Positions 17,459 to 25,887 of a DNA stretch of 64,000 bases are shown piece after piece. The notes under the pieces are model-generated. The model was not told where the DNA came from. It saw only the letters and a program-made list of their open reading frames with translations, and did no database searches. Source of the DNA: Simplicispira sp. 125 (GTDB taxonomy: Bacteria; Pseudomonadota; Gammaproteobacteria; Burkholderiales; Burkholderiaceae_C); contig NZ_QEKM01000001.1 of the NCBI RefSeq assembly GCF_003096555.1, forward strand, positions 3,596,001-3,660,000, written 5' to 3'. How positions within the stretch are numbered: the stretch's first letter is position 1; each line of letters opens with the position of its first letter. The position numbers and the translations under genes are program-made.

Positions 17459-18571
17459 ATGATTCCTCTGCAGCTTTTTGACCCGGCCTCCAGTACCTAC
17501 ACCTACATCCTGCACGACCGCGCCACACGCGAGGCGCTCATCATCGACCCGGTGGACGCCCAGCTCGAGCGTGACCTGGCTGTGTTGCAAGCACAGGGCC
17601 TGGCCTTGCGCTGGACGGTGGAAACCCACAACCATGCCGACCACATCACCAGCGCTGGCCTGCTGGCCGAGCACACGGGTGCACGCACGGCGGCCCCCGC
17701 AGGCTGCGGCATTGGCACGGCCGGTGCGCAGCTGGCCGACGGTGATGTGCTGGCCTTTGGGGGGGAGAGCCTGCACGCACTGGCCACGCCTGGCCACACG
17801 GCGGGCAGCATGTCGTACCTGTGGCGCGGTCAGGTGTTCACGGGTGATGCGCTGCTCATCAACAGCTGTGGTCGCACCGACTTCCAGTCGGGCAGCGCCC
17901 GGGAGCTTTACCACAGCATCACCCAAGTGCTGTTCGCCTTGCCGCCCGAGACCACCGTGTGGCCGGGGCATGACTATCACGGGCGCAGCCATTCGAGTAT
18001 CGGCGCTGAAAAGGCTGGCAATGCCCGCATAGCCGGGCGCAGTGAGGCCGAGTTTGTCGCGCTGATGGAGGGGCTGCACCTGCCTACGCCCGAGCGCATG
18101 GGCGAGGCGGTGCCTGCGAACCGCAGCTCGGGCCTGCGCCATGATGCGGGAGCCACAGACCAACCGGTGTTGCGCAGCGATCGGGGTTATGCGGGGGATG
18201 TGCACCCTGTGCTGGCCTGGCAGTGGGTGCAGGCGGGCGATGCCGTACTGATCGATGTGCGCAGCGATGCCGAGCGCGCATGGGTGGGAGAGGTGCCGGG
18301 CGCCGTGGCCGTGGCCTGGAAGCAATGGCCCGGCATGCTGATGAATGCGGAGTTTGACGAACAGATTCGCTCGGCCGTGCCGACAGGCCGCAAAGCTGTG
18401 CTGCTGTGCCGCAGCGGCGTGCGTTCTATTGCCGCGGCACAGCGCGCCACTGCTCTGGGGTTAGAAGCCTGGAATGTGCTGGAAGGCTTCGAGGGCGATC
18501 CCAACCAGCAGGCACAGCGCGGTTTGCGGGGCGGCTGGCGCTTTCACGGCCTGCCCTGGCGGCAGGGTTAA
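17459..18571 (+). CDS. persulfide dioxygenase-rhodanese fusion (MBL fold)
   Basis: A 370-residue two-domain protein. Residues 1-240 form a metallo-beta-lactamase fold of the ETHE1/Blh type, with HNHADH (His57, His59, Asp61, His62), TPGHTAGS, GDALLI and GRTDFQ; the last is typical of persulfide dioxygenases that oxidise glutathione persulfide to sulfite. Residues 255-370 are a rhodanese domain with the active loop CRSGVRS (Cys317). Fusion of the two activities lets sulfite and persulfide be converted to thiosulfate. The stop codon TAA (18569-18571) is also one copy of the target duplication of a small mobile element that follows at once. Confidence 0.92.
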   Translation: MIPLQLFDPASSTYTYILHDRATREALIIDPVDAQLERDLAVLQAQGLALRWTVETHNHADHITSAGLLAEHTGARTAAPAGCGIGTAGAQLADGDVLAFGGESLHALATPGHTAGSMSYLWRGQVFTGDALLINSCGRTDFQSGSARELYHSITQVLFALPPETTVWPGHDYHGRSHSSIGAEKAGNARIAGRSEAEFVALMEGLHLPTPERMGEAVPANRSSGLRHDAGATDQPVLRSDRGYAGDVHPVLAWQWVQAGDAVLIDVRSDAERAWVGEVPGAVAVAWKQWPGMLMNAEFDEQIRSAVPTGRKAVLLCRSGVRSIAAAQRATALGLEAWNVLEGFEGDPNQQAQRGLRGGWRFHGLPWRQG

Positions 18572-18732
18572 GGCGATGCTGAACAAGTCACCGCGATGAT
18601 GCGCGCCGTGCATCGGGATGGGATGCAAGGCGCAAACCGCAGCTATGGCCGCAGTTATGGTGAGGATTTGCAACGCCGCAGACCGCCCGAGGTACGGATG
18701 CGCAGCGCGTGAGGGACTTGTTCAGCATTGCC
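18572..18732. mobile_element. MITE-like element, 161 bp, 18-bp terminal inverted repeats, TAA duplication
   Basis: The left end GGCGATGCTGAACAAGTC (18572-18589) and the inverted right end GACTTGTTCAGCATTGCC (18715-18732) match at 17 of 18 bases. The element is flanked by TAA on both sides (18569-18571 and 18733-18735), a TNA target duplication as made by several IS5-group transposases. The arms beyond the ends are also imperfectly complementary, so the whole element can fold into one long hairpin. It has no coding capacity. It separates the convergent dioxygenase-rhodanese and BON-LysM genes. Confidence 0.8.
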
Positions 18733-18752
18733 TAAAAGCAGCCAGGCGAGGC

Positions 18753-19256
18753 TTACAGCGCTGGAATGCGCAGTTTTTGGCCGGGGTAGATTTTGTCCGG
18801 GTGCGACAGCATCGGACGGTTGGCTTCAAAGATGCGCGGATATTTGTTGGCGTCGCCGTAGTATTTTTTCGCAATGGCCGAGAGCGTGTCGCCACGCACC
18901 ACGTCGTGGTATTGCGCTTCGGGTGCGGGGGTGGCGACAGCCATGAGGTTGTGCACTTCTTTGACACTGGCCACATTGCCGCAGCACAGGGTGACCTTTT
19001 CCAGTGCCTCTTGGGTGGGGGCCTGGCCTTGAACCGTTACGGTACCAGTGGCTCCATCGAAGGCAACCTGAACCGCTTCCACGCCCAGTTTCTGGGTGTC
19101 AATGTAGGCCTCAATGGCGCGTGACGCCTTGGCGTTGAGTTCGTCCAGTGAGGGCTTTGCAGCCGGGTTGCTGGCTGCGCTGACCACCGCCGCCTCGACT
19201 TCCTTGCCGCCAAACAGTTTTTCGCCGGCTTCTTTGATAAAGCTGAAAAGACCCAT
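18753..19256 (-). CDS. BON and LysM domain protein (Kbp/YgaU family)
   Basis: A 167-residue protein with a BON domain (about 40-98; VEAVQVAFDGATGTVTVQG) and a C-terminal LysM domain (116-165; YHDVVRGDTLSAIAKKYYGD, IYPGQKLRIP). E. coli Kbp/YgaU has this layout and binds K+. The start MGLFSFIKEAGEKLFG has no signal peptide, as in Kbp, so a cytoplasmic place is likely. A good GGAGG-like sequence precedes the ATG. It is transcribed convergently to the dioxygenase-rhodanese gene and divergently from coaX. Confidence 0.92.
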   Translation of the reverse strand: MGLFSFIKEAGEKLFGGKEVEAAVVSAASNPAAKPSLDELNAKASRAIEAYIDTQKLGVEAVQVAFDGATGTVTVQGQAPTQEALEKVTLCCGNVASVKEVHNLMAVATPAPEAQYHDVVRGDTLSAIAKKYYGDANKYPRIFEANRPMLSHPDKIYPGQKLRIPAL

Positions 19257-19378
19257 GTCGAACCTCCTGATTGTGGTGTGTAAAACGAGTCTACTCTAAC
19301 GGCGTGCAGAGTTTTTCGTCGTCAGACAATGGCGCAAGAGTGACGGCAGGCACATGAAAACTCTGGATAATGCCTTGG

Positions 19379-20146
19379 ATGACATTCATGGCCATTGATG
19401 TGGGCAACACCCGCCTGAAGTGGGCGCTGTACGAGGCGCCCCGCCCGGGAGCCTCTTTGCTGGCGCAGGGCGCAGAGTTTCTGGACCATATCGACCGTCT
19501 TTCCGATACCGCCTGGGCGCGTCTGCCGACGCCGTCGCGCATGCTGGGCTGTGTGGTGGCGGGTGATGCCGTCAAGCGCCGTGTCGAAGAGCAGATGGAG
19601 TTGTGGGACGTGGCACCGCAGTGGGTGGTGTCCTCGGCCCAGGAAGCAGGGTTGATTAATGGCTATGACCACCCCACGCGCCTGGGTTGCGACCGGTGGG
19701 TGGCCATGATCGGTGCGCGCCACCACATGCTGGCGCAAGGTCCTGCGCGGCCCTTGGTGGTGGTGATGGTGGGCACGGCGGTCACGGTGGAGGCCATCGA
19801 CGCGCAGGGGCGGTTTCTGGGGGGCCTGATTCTGCCGGGCCACGGCATCATGCTGCGCGCGCTGGAGTCTGGCACGGCTGGCTTGCATGTGCCGACGGGG
19901 GAGGTGCGGTTGTTCCCCACCAATACCAGCGATGCGCTGACGAGCGGCGGAACCTATGCCATTGCAGGGGCCGTCGAGCGCATGGTGCAGCATGTCATGG
20001 CGCACTGCGGTGCTGAGCCCGCCTGCATCATGACGGGGGGGGCCGGCTGGAAAATGGCGCCCAGCATGACGAGGCCGTTCGAGCTGGTGGATAACCTGAT
20101 TTTTGACGGTCTGCTGACCATCGCCTCGCAGCGCTTCGGAGCCTAG
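19379..20146 (+). CDS. coaX: type III pantothenate kinase
   Basis: A 255-residue ASKHA-fold kinase that phosphorylates pantothenate, the first step of coenzyme A synthesis. The phosphate-binding DVGNTRLKW begins the protein; [10 protein letters not shown] and [16 protein letters not shown] follow, then [14 protein letters not shown] and TGGAGW. An ATG at 19370 (three residues longer) and one at 19388 are alternatives. In many betaproteobacteria coaX follows birA (recalled); no birA is present here. Confidence 0.95.
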   Translation: MTFMAIDVGNTRLKWALYEAPRPGASLLAQGAEFLDHIDRLSDTAWARLPTPSRMLGCVVAGDAVKRRVEEQMELWDVAPQWVVSSAQEAGLINGYDHPTRLGCDRWVAMIGARHHMLAQGPARPLVVVMVGTAVTVEAIDAQGRFLGGLILPGHGIMLRALESGTAGLHVPTGEVRLFPTNTSDALTSGGTYAIAGAVERMVQHVMAHCGAEPACIMTGGAGWKMAPSMTRPFELVDNLIFDGLLTIASQRFGA

Positions 20147-20178
20147 TCCGGTCGGTCGCTCACGGGGCGCCGCAGGGG

Positions 20179-20952
20179 TTACTCTTCCAGCTCTGCCTGT
20201 GCCATGTCCACGTCCAGGCGCTCCATAGCATCCAGGGGTGTGCTTGCGGCGGCCTGCTCATACAGTGCTGTGGCTTCCTTCATTTTTTTGTCGCCTTCGA
20301 GCATGACCAGTGCATTGGCGTATTCGATCATGGCGATGGCCGAGCCCGGGTTGAGTTTGAGGGCCTCCTGGAACAGCTTGAGACCGGTGTCCTTCTTGGC
20401 GCCATAGGTCATGCCGCCGATCAGCGAGCCCACCTTGTCGATCACCTCGGCATGGAAGGCCCCCAGCGCGATGCGGGCGTCCGCATGTTTGGGCGAGAGG
20501 GCGATGGCTTTTTCCAGTGACTCCTTGATCTTGCCGCCCAGCCCCTGGGCCAGCGCCTTGGCCACGCTGATGCCTTGGCTGTAGCGGCCCAGCGCATAGG
20601 CGTGCCAATACCAGGCATTGGCGTTCTTCGGGTCTTCGGCGGCTTGCGCCTCTGCCTGTTCGGCCACCTGCAGATAAAGGTCCAGACGGGTCTTTTCCTT
20701 CTTTTCCAGGTAGGTGGCGTAAATGGCTGTTGCCTTGTTGGCGGCGGTAGTGCCCGCGCCCCCAGCTTCCAGGCCTACTTCGGCCGCCTTCTGGAAGTCG
20801 CCATTGTGGAAATGCACCCAGGCTTGCAGGACAGCGGCATCTTTGGGCAAGGGTTCGCCATCGCCGGCATGCAGGCGTGCCCAGTGCTTTTTCAGGCTGG
20901 CAGCGTCGAAGCTGTAGTCGCCCGCGTGGGGAAAGGGGGTCCATTTCGCCAT
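20179..20952 (-). CDS. TPR-repeat protein of unknown function
   Basis: A 257-residue helical protein without signal peptide. Tetratricopeptide-like units are visible around residues 40-65 (AWVHFHNGDFQKAAEVGLEA), 110-130 (NAWYWHAYALGRYSQG), 145-170 (SLEKAIALSPKHADARIALG) and 195-220 (LFQEALKLNPGSAIAMIEYA). The N-terminus HAGDYSFDAASLKKHWARLH is shared by related hypothetical proteins. It is probably a cytoplasmic scaffold. It lies convergent to coaX and in line with the TetR gene, 36 bases downstream of it. Confidence 0.8.
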   Translation of the reverse strand: MAKWTPFPHAGDYSFDAASLKKHWARLHAGDGEPLPKDAAVLQAWVHFHNGDFQKAAEVGLEAGGAGTTAANKATAIYATYLEKKEKTRLDLYLQVAEQAEAQAAEDPKNANAWYWHAYALGRYSQGISVAKALAQGLGGKIKESLEKAIALSPKHADARIALGAFHAEVIDKVGSLIGGMTYGAKKDTGLKLFQEALKLNPGSAIAMIEYANALVMLEGDKKMKEATALYEQAAASTPLDAMERLDVDMAQAELEE

Positions 20953-20988
20953 GTGTGTCTCCGTTGGTATGGGGTGTCCTGAAAGGGT

Positions 20989-21648
20989 TCAGGCATCGGG
21001 CCGGTAGGCCGTGGCCAGCTGCAGCAGGTGTGCGCGCTGGCCGGGTTCGAGGTAGGGCATGAGCAGGTTCAGCACATGGTGCGCGCCGCGCAGCAAGGCA
21101 GCCTGGGCGCTTTCGGGTTCGAGCGCGCGGCGGGGGTCGCGTACATATTCAAAGCTCAGCCAGTAGGTCAGTACCACGACCATGCTGGTGGCGGTGGGTT
21201 CGATTTCGCGCGAATCGATTTGCAGGGCACCTGCGCGCTGCATGCCGTCGAGCAGGGTGCGCACGGCGTGCGTCTTGTTCTGCAGCACTGTCTGGAAATG
21301 CATCTCCAGCCGACGGTTCTTGGATAGAAGATCGTTGAGGTCGCGGTAAAGAAAGCGGTATTGCCAGATCAGCTCAAACAGCGTGTGCATGAAGAACCAT
21401 GCATCCTCAACGTTGCGCACGCTGCTGCTGGCGCCGAGCAGTTCGGTGAGTGCACGTTCGTAGCGGTCGAACAGCGCATTGATGAGCTCGTCCTTGGCTG
21501 GGTAGTGGTAGTAAAGATTGCCTGGGCTGATGCGCAGTTCAGCGGAAATCAGGGTGGTCGAGACATTGGGCTCGCCAAACCGGTTGAACAGTTCGAGCGT
21601 GACTTCCAGTATGCGTTCAGCGGTGCGGCGCGGCGCTTTTTTCACCAT
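20989..21648 (-). CDS. TetR family transcriptional regulator
   Basis: A 219-residue repressor-type protein. The N-terminal helix-turn-helix (about 10-56) shows RILEVTLELFNRFGEPNVSTTLISAELRISPGNLYYHYPAKDELI, split here as the usual TetR helices. The C-terminal ligand-binding domain is helical, with WFFMHTLFELIWQYRFLYRDL. It is transcribed in line behind the phasin-like gene and lies near the fatty acyl reductase. A role in PHA or fatty-acid control is a guess from context. Confidence 0.9.
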   Translation of the reverse strand: MVKKAPRRTAERILEVTLELFNRFGEPNVSTTLISAELRISPGNLYYHYPAKDELINALFDRYERALTELLGASSSVRNVEDAWFFMHTLFELIWQYRFLYRDLNDLLSKNRRLEMHFQTVLQNKTHAVRTLLDGMQRAGALQIDSREIEPTATSMVVVLTYWLSFEYVRDPRRALEPESAQAALLRGAHHVLNLLMPYLEPGQRAHLLQLATAYRPDA

Positions 21649-21755
21649 GTGTGCTGGCCCTCATGCATCGATTGGAATGTGTGTTTGTAGCTACTCTAAC
21701 CGACGTTTTCAGGGGGGTATAAATGCTGCACCGCGTCATTTTGTGGACACTGAAT

Positions 21756-21796
21756 GCACAACGGCTGTCACACCACCGGTGTGACAGCCGTTGTGC
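21756..21796. repeat. perfect 19-bp inverted repeat with 3-base loop
   Basis: GCACAACGGCTGTCACACC (21756-21774) and its exact reverse complement (21778-21796) are separated by ACC. It lies between the phaF-like gene and the TetR gene, 38 bases after the former's stop. No U-run follows on either strand, so it is not a classical terminator; RNA stabilisation, attenuation between the two genes, or a relic of a mobile element are all possible. Confidence 0.8.
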
Positions 21797-21833
21797 GCAA
21801 GGGCGCAAGCCCCTGCGTCATGCCGTTCGGAAA

Positions 21834-22508
21834 TCAGGCTGCGCTGGCGGCGCCGTCAGCGGCGGGTGCTGCGTCGGTGCTGCGGGGGGCGACCTTGGGG
21901 AAGGGGGTCCGGGCCTTGGCGACCGATTTTTTGGCCGCTGGCTTTGCGGCCGGTTTGGCTGCAGCGGACTTGACAGCCACCTTCTTGGCTGCTGGTTTTG
22001 CGGCAGGCTTGGCTGCAGCCTTCTTGGCCACTGGCTTTGCAGCAGGCTTGGCCACGGGCTTGACCGCAGCCTTGGCGGGTGCGGCCTTCACCACAGGAGG
22101 GGCCTTGCCCAGGCTCTTGGCCAGTGCGTCGATGCGGGCGTTGAGCACATCCAGGTCGCGCGACGACGGCACGCCCAGCTTGGTCAGGGCGGTGGCAACA
22201 CGGTCTTCGAAAATGTTTTCCAGCTTGTCCCACTGGCCTGCGGCGCGTGAACCAATGTCGCTGGCCATGCTGGAAACGCGGCTGGTCGCTTCCGAAATTT
22301 TTTCCTCGGCCACGGCCTGGGTCTTGCGTTGGATGGACAAGCCTTCCTTCACCAGGGCTTCAAACACTTTGCCGCCTTCTTCCTGGGCCTTGGAAAATGC
22401 CCCCAAGCCGGCCAGCCAGATTTGCTGGGCAGAGTCCTTGACGGTGTTCGACAACTGGGCGCCCGTTTTCTTTTTTTCGTTGCTGAGTTTTTGCAGTTTC
22501 TTGACCAT
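21834..22508 (-). CDS. PHA granule protein, PhaF/PhaI-like phasin
   Basis: A 224-residue protein in two parts. Residues 1-130 form an amphipathic phasin domain (QIWLAGLGAFSKAQEEGGKVFEALVKEG) with a coiled coil near LDVLNARIDALAKSLG. Residues 135-205 are a histone-like Lys/Ala/Pro tail built from repeats such as KPAAKPVAKKAA, which in PhaF binds DNA and tethers granules to the nucleoid. No phaC is nearby. The ATG has GGAGGCC upstream. Its Ala/Lys repeats make local alignments unreliable. Confidence 0.9.
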   Translation of the reverse strand: MVKKLQKLSNEKKKTGAQLSNTVKDSAQQIWLAGLGAFSKAQEEGGKVFEALVKEGLSIQRKTQAVAEEKISEATSRVSSMASDIGSRAAGQWDKLENIFEDRVATALTKLGVPSSRDLDVLNARIDALAKSLGKAPPVVKAAPAKAAVKPVAKPAAKPVAKKAAAKPAAKPAAKKVAVKSAAAKPAAKPAAKKSVAKARTPFPKVAPRSTDAAPAADGAASAA

Positions 22509-22735
22509 GTGGCCTCCGGTAGAAAGGGTTGATGTGTTTGCCTGAGCGATCTGCTGCTGGCATGAAGAGAACTTTACGCGCTGCGCTGCCCGCCGTGTAG
22601 GCGCGCACTCCTAAAAACGTAGAGCGTGCCGTCTAGCTGGGCGCCGTGCCGGTAGCATCGGCGCGGGTTTTTGCTAAAGCCCGAGGGCGTGTGCTTAGGC
22701 AAGAATGATCAAAGCCATCAACAGGAGTTTTCAAC

Positions 22736-24721
22736 ATGCAGTATTTCGTGACAGGTGCCACAGGGTTTATTGGCAAGCGGCTGGTTAAAAAACTCCTGGA
22801 GCGCAAGGGCAGCGTGGTGTATTTCCTGCTGCGCAAGGAAAGTGCCGGCAAAGTGGCCGAACTGCGCAGCTACTGGGGCGTGAGCGCCGCCCGCGCGGTG
22901 CCGGTGTTTGGTGACCTGACATCCCGCAAGCTCGGCGTTTCTGCCGAGGATGTGAAGAAGCTCAAGGGCCAGATCGACCATTTCCACCATCTCGCTGCCG
23001 TGTACGACCTGTCGGCCGATGCCGAGAGCCAGGCGGCCGTGAACATCGAGGGCACGCGCAACACGGTGGAATTCGCCAAAGCCATCGATGCCGGGCATTT
23101 CCACCATGTGTCCTCCATTGCGGCTGCGGGTCTGTACGAAGGCGTATTCCGCGAGGACATGTTCGAAGAGGCTGAAGGGCTGGACCACCCGTATTTCCTC
23201 ACCAAGCACGAGAGCGAAAAAATTGTGCGCCAGGACTGCAAGATGCCCTGGACGGTGTATCGCCCCGCCATGGTGGTGGGCGACAGCGAGACCGGCGAGA
23301 TGGACAAGATCGACGGTCCCTATTATTTCTTCAAGCTGATTCAGCGCATGCGCCAGTTGCTGCCCCCCTGGATGCCCGCGGTGGGCCTGGAAGGGGGGCG
23401 CATCAATATCGTGCCAGTGGACTTCGTGGTCAACGCCATCAACGTCATCAGCCACCAGAAGGCCATTGGCAAAAAGTGTTTCCATCTGGTGGACCCGGTG
23501 GGCTACCGCGTGGGCGATGTGCTCGACATCTTCAGCCGCGCTGCGCATGCGCCGCGCATGAACCTGTTTGTCAATGCAGCGCTGCTGGGTTTCATCCCCA
23601 AGGGCATCAAAAAAAGCCTGATGGCCATTGCCCCGGTGCGCCGCGTGCGCAACGCCGTGCTCAAGGACCTGGGCTTGCCCGAGGACATGCTCACCTTTGT
23701 GAACTACCCCACGCGCTTTGATTGCCGCGAGACGCTTGCGGCGCTCAAAGGCTCGGGCGTGGAGTGCCCCAACCTCAAGAACTACGCCTGGCGCATCTGG
23801 GACTATTGGGAGCGACACCTTGACCCCGAACTGTTCATCGACCGTACGCTCAAGGGCACGGTGGCGGGCAAGGTGGTGTTGGTAACGGGCGGTTCGTCGG
23901 GCATTGGCCTCGCTGCCGCGCACAAGTTTGCCGAAGCGGGCGCCATCACCCTGATCTGTGGGCGTGACCAGGCCAAACTCGACGAAGCCTGCAAAGAGGC
24001 CAAGGCCAAGGGGTATGCCTTTATCGCCTATGCCGCAGACATTGCTGACATGCAGGACTGCGATCGTTTCGTGCAGCAGCTCATCGCAGACCATGGCGGC
24101 GTGGATTTCCTCATCAACAACGCGGGGCGCTCCATCCGCCGTGCCATTGAATCGAGCTACGACCGTTTCCACGACTACGAGCGCACCATGCAGCTCAACT
24201 ATTTTGGTTGCCTGCGCGTGACCATGGGCCTGCTGCCGGGCATGGTGGAAAAGCGCAAGGGCCATGTCGTCAATATCAGCTCCATTGGGGTGTTGACCAA
24301 CGCACCGCGCTTTTCAGCCTACGTGGCCAGCAAGGCAGCGCTGGATGCCTGGACGCGCTGCGCATCGAGCGAGTTTGCCGATCAGGGCGTCACGTTCACC
24401 ACCATCAACATGCCGCTGGTGCGCACGCCCATGATCGCGCCCACCCAGATCTACAACAATGTGCCCACACTGGCGCCTGAGGAGGCCGCCGACATGATCG
24501 CGCAGGCCTGTATCTTCAAGCCGGTGAACATTGCCACGCGCCTGGGCATTCTGGGGCAGGTCATGCACGCGCTGGTGCCGCGCGTGGCCCAGATCGGCAT
24601 GAACGCCAGCTTCCGCATGTTCCCGGATTCGACCGCAGCCAAGGGCGAGAAAGGCGGCAAGCCGCAGCTCTCGGCCGAAGCGGTGGCCTTGCAGCAGATG
24701 ATGCGCGGCATTCACTTCTGA
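22736..24721 (+). CDS. fatty acyl-CoA (or acyl-ACP) reductase, two-domain SDR
   Basis: A 661-residue protein with two Rossmann domains. The N-terminal extended-SDR reductase (1-360) has GATGFIG, Tyr153-x3-Lys157 (YFLTK) and the substrate-domain text MDKIDGPYYFFKLIQRMR. The C-terminal classical SDR (about 375-640) has TGGSSGIG, NNAG and Tyr529-x3-Lys533 (YVASK). From memory, the layout, length and many blocks (HFHHVSSIAAAGL, FREDMFEEAEGLDHPY) match the Marinobacter alcohol-forming reductase of wax-ester synthesis. It is expected to reduce acyl-CoA or acyl-ACP to the alcohol in two NADPH steps. It is divergent from the phasin-like gene, which suggests a storage-lipid context. Confidence 0.85.
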   Translation: MQYFVTGATGFIGKRLVKKLLERKGSVVYFLLRKESAGKVAELRSYWGVSAARAVPVFGDLTSRKLGVSAEDVKKLKGQIDHFHHLAAVYDLSADAESQAAVNIEGTRNTVEFAKAIDAGHFHHVSSIAAAGLYEGVFREDMFEEAEGLDHPYFLTKHESEKIVRQDCKMPWTVYRPAMVVGDSETGEMDKIDGPYYFFKLIQRMRQLLPPWMPAVGLEGGRINIVPVDFVVNAINVISHQKAIGKKCFHLVDPVGYRVGDVLDIFSRAAHAPRMNLFVNAALLGFIPKGIKKSLMAIAPVRRVRNAVLKDLGLPEDMLTFVNYPTRFDCRETLAALKGSGVECPNLKNYAWRIWDYWERHLDPELFIDRTLKGTVAGKVVLVTGGSSGIGLAAAHKFAEAGAITLICGRDQAKLDEACKEAKAKGYAFIAYAADIADMQDCDRFVQQLIADHGGVDFLINNAGRSIRRAIESSYDRFHDYERTMQLNYFGCLRVTMGLLPGMVEKRKGHVVNISSIGVLTNAPRFSAYVASKAALDAWTRCASSEFADQGVTFTTINMPLVRTPMIAPTQIYNNVPTLAPEEAADMIAQACIFKPVNIATRLGILGQVMHALVPRVAQIGMNASFRMFPDSTAAKGEKGGKPQLSAEAVALQQMMRGIHF

Positions 24722-24751
24722 TGCTGCGATGCGCTTGCGGGTAAACGGTTA

Positions 24752-24780
24752 CTGACGGCGACAAGGTGCAGTGGGATAAT
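24752..24780 (+). promoter_or_regulatory. probable sigma-70 promoter of rmlBDAC
   Basis: CTGACG (24752-24757) and GATAAT (24775-24780) are 17 bases apart and 40 bases upstream of the rfbB ATG, in a 98-base gap after the acyl reductase. Confidence 0.55.
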
Positions 24781-24819
24781 CCGAGGCTTTGCCAGCGGGC
24801 ACAACTATCGGTTTATCCC

Positions 24820-25887
24820 ATGATCCTTGTCACCGGCGGCGCCGGCTTCATTGGCGCCAATTTCGTTCTCGACTGGCTGGGCGGCTCCAGCGAGCCCGTG
24901 CTCAATCTCGACAAGTTGACCTACGCAGGCAACCTGCACAACCTGGCCAGCGTGCAAGGCGATGCGCGCCATGTTTTCGTGCAGGGCGATATTGGTGACA
25001 GCGCGTTGGTCGGGCGCTTGCTGGCCGAGCACCGGCCGCGTGCCATCGTCAATTTTGCAGCCGAGTCGCATGTGGACCGCTCCATCCACGGCCCCGAAGA
25101 CTTCATCCAGACCAACGTGGTGGGAAGTTTCAGGCTTTTGGAGGCTGTAAGGCACTACTGGCAAGCGCTTCCAGCTATCGAAAAAGAAGCATTCCGGTTC
25201 CTGCACGTCAGTACCGACGAGGTGTATGGCACCCTGGCGCCTGATGCGCCTGCCTTCACCGAACAGCACAACTACGAGCCCAACAGCCCCTACAGCGCCA
25301 GCAAGGCCGCCAGCGACCACTTGGTGCGCGCCTGGCACCACACCTACGGCCTGCCGGTGCTCACCACCAACTGCAGCAACAACTACGGGCCCTACCACTT
25401 CCCCGAGAAGCTGATCCCGCTGATGATCGTCAACGCGCTGGCGGGCAAGCCATTGCCGGTGTACGGCGACGGCATGCAGATCCGCGACTGGCTGTATGTG
25501 AACGACCACTGCAGCGCCATCCGCCGCGTGCTTGAAGCGGGCCGCTTGGGCGAAACCTATAACGTCGGCGGCTGGAACGAAAAAGCCAACATTGACATCG
25601 TGAACACGGTCTGCGCTCTGCTCGACGAACTGCGCCCGCGCGCTGATGGCCAAAGCTACCGCGCCCAGATCACCTACGTGAAGGACCGCCCCGGACATGA
25701 TCGGCGCTATGCCATCGACGCCCGCAAGATCGAGGCCGAACTGGGCTGGCGCCCCGCCGAGACCTTTGACACCGGCATCCGCAAGACCGTGCAGTGGTAC
25801 CTGGATCACGCGGATTGGGTGGCGCAGGTGCAAAGCGGCGCCTACCGCGAATGGGTCGCCAAGCAGTACGAAGGCGAAGCTGCATGA
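24820..25887 (+). CDS. rfbB: dTDP-glucose 4,6-dehydratase
   Basis: A 355-residue extended SDR, second step of dTDP-L-rhamnose synthesis. TGGAGFIG binds NAD, STDEVYG holds the catalytic Thr-Asp-Glu, and YSASK is the Tyr-x3-Lys pair. [14 protein letters not shown] and [10 protein letters not shown] are RmlB signatures. It is first in rfbBDAC and overlaps rfbD by four bases. A repeat copy (25132-25190) is embedded around residues 105-124, yet the encoded peptide still looks like a normal RmlB stretch. Confidence 0.98.
   Translation: MILVTGGAGFIGANFVLDWLGGSSEPVLNLDKLTYAGNLHNLASVQGDARHVFVQGDIGDSALVGRLLAEHRPRAIVNFAAESHVDRSIHGPEDFIQTNVVGSFRLLEAVRHYWQALPAIEKEAFRFLHVSTDEVYGTLAPDAPAFTEQHNYEPNSPYSASKAASDHLVRAWHHTYGLPVLTTNCSNNYGPYHFPEKLIPLMIVNALAGKPLPVYGDGMQIRDWLYVNDHCSAIRRVLEAGRLGETYNVGGWNEKANIDIVNTVCALLDELRPRADGQSYRAQITYVKDRPGHDRRYAIDARKIEAELGWRPAETFDTGIRKTVQWYLDHADWVAQVQSGAYREWVAKQYEGEAA
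25132..25190 (+). repeat. short palindromic repeat, copy in rfbB
   Basis: The segment AGGCTGTAAGGCACTACTGG then CAAGCGCTTCCAGCTATC and a closing GAAGC has exactly the 37-base spacing of the family (start of block to end of AGCTAT) and keeps AAGCGCT and AGCTATC. The 5' stem half has drifted. It is translated in frame. Confidence 0.55.

Noticed and set aside
15785..18325. 846-codon open frame on the minus strand
   Set aside because: It runs antisense across gmhB, the YgjP-like gene and most of the dioxygenase gene, has no family similarity, and is explained by the GC-rich third positions of the real genes.
22010..22090. Tandem repeat in the PhaF-like gene
   Set aside because: The repeated KPAAKPVAKKAA-type codons reflect the normal Lys/Ala/Pro tail of PhaF phasins, not a separate repeat element.
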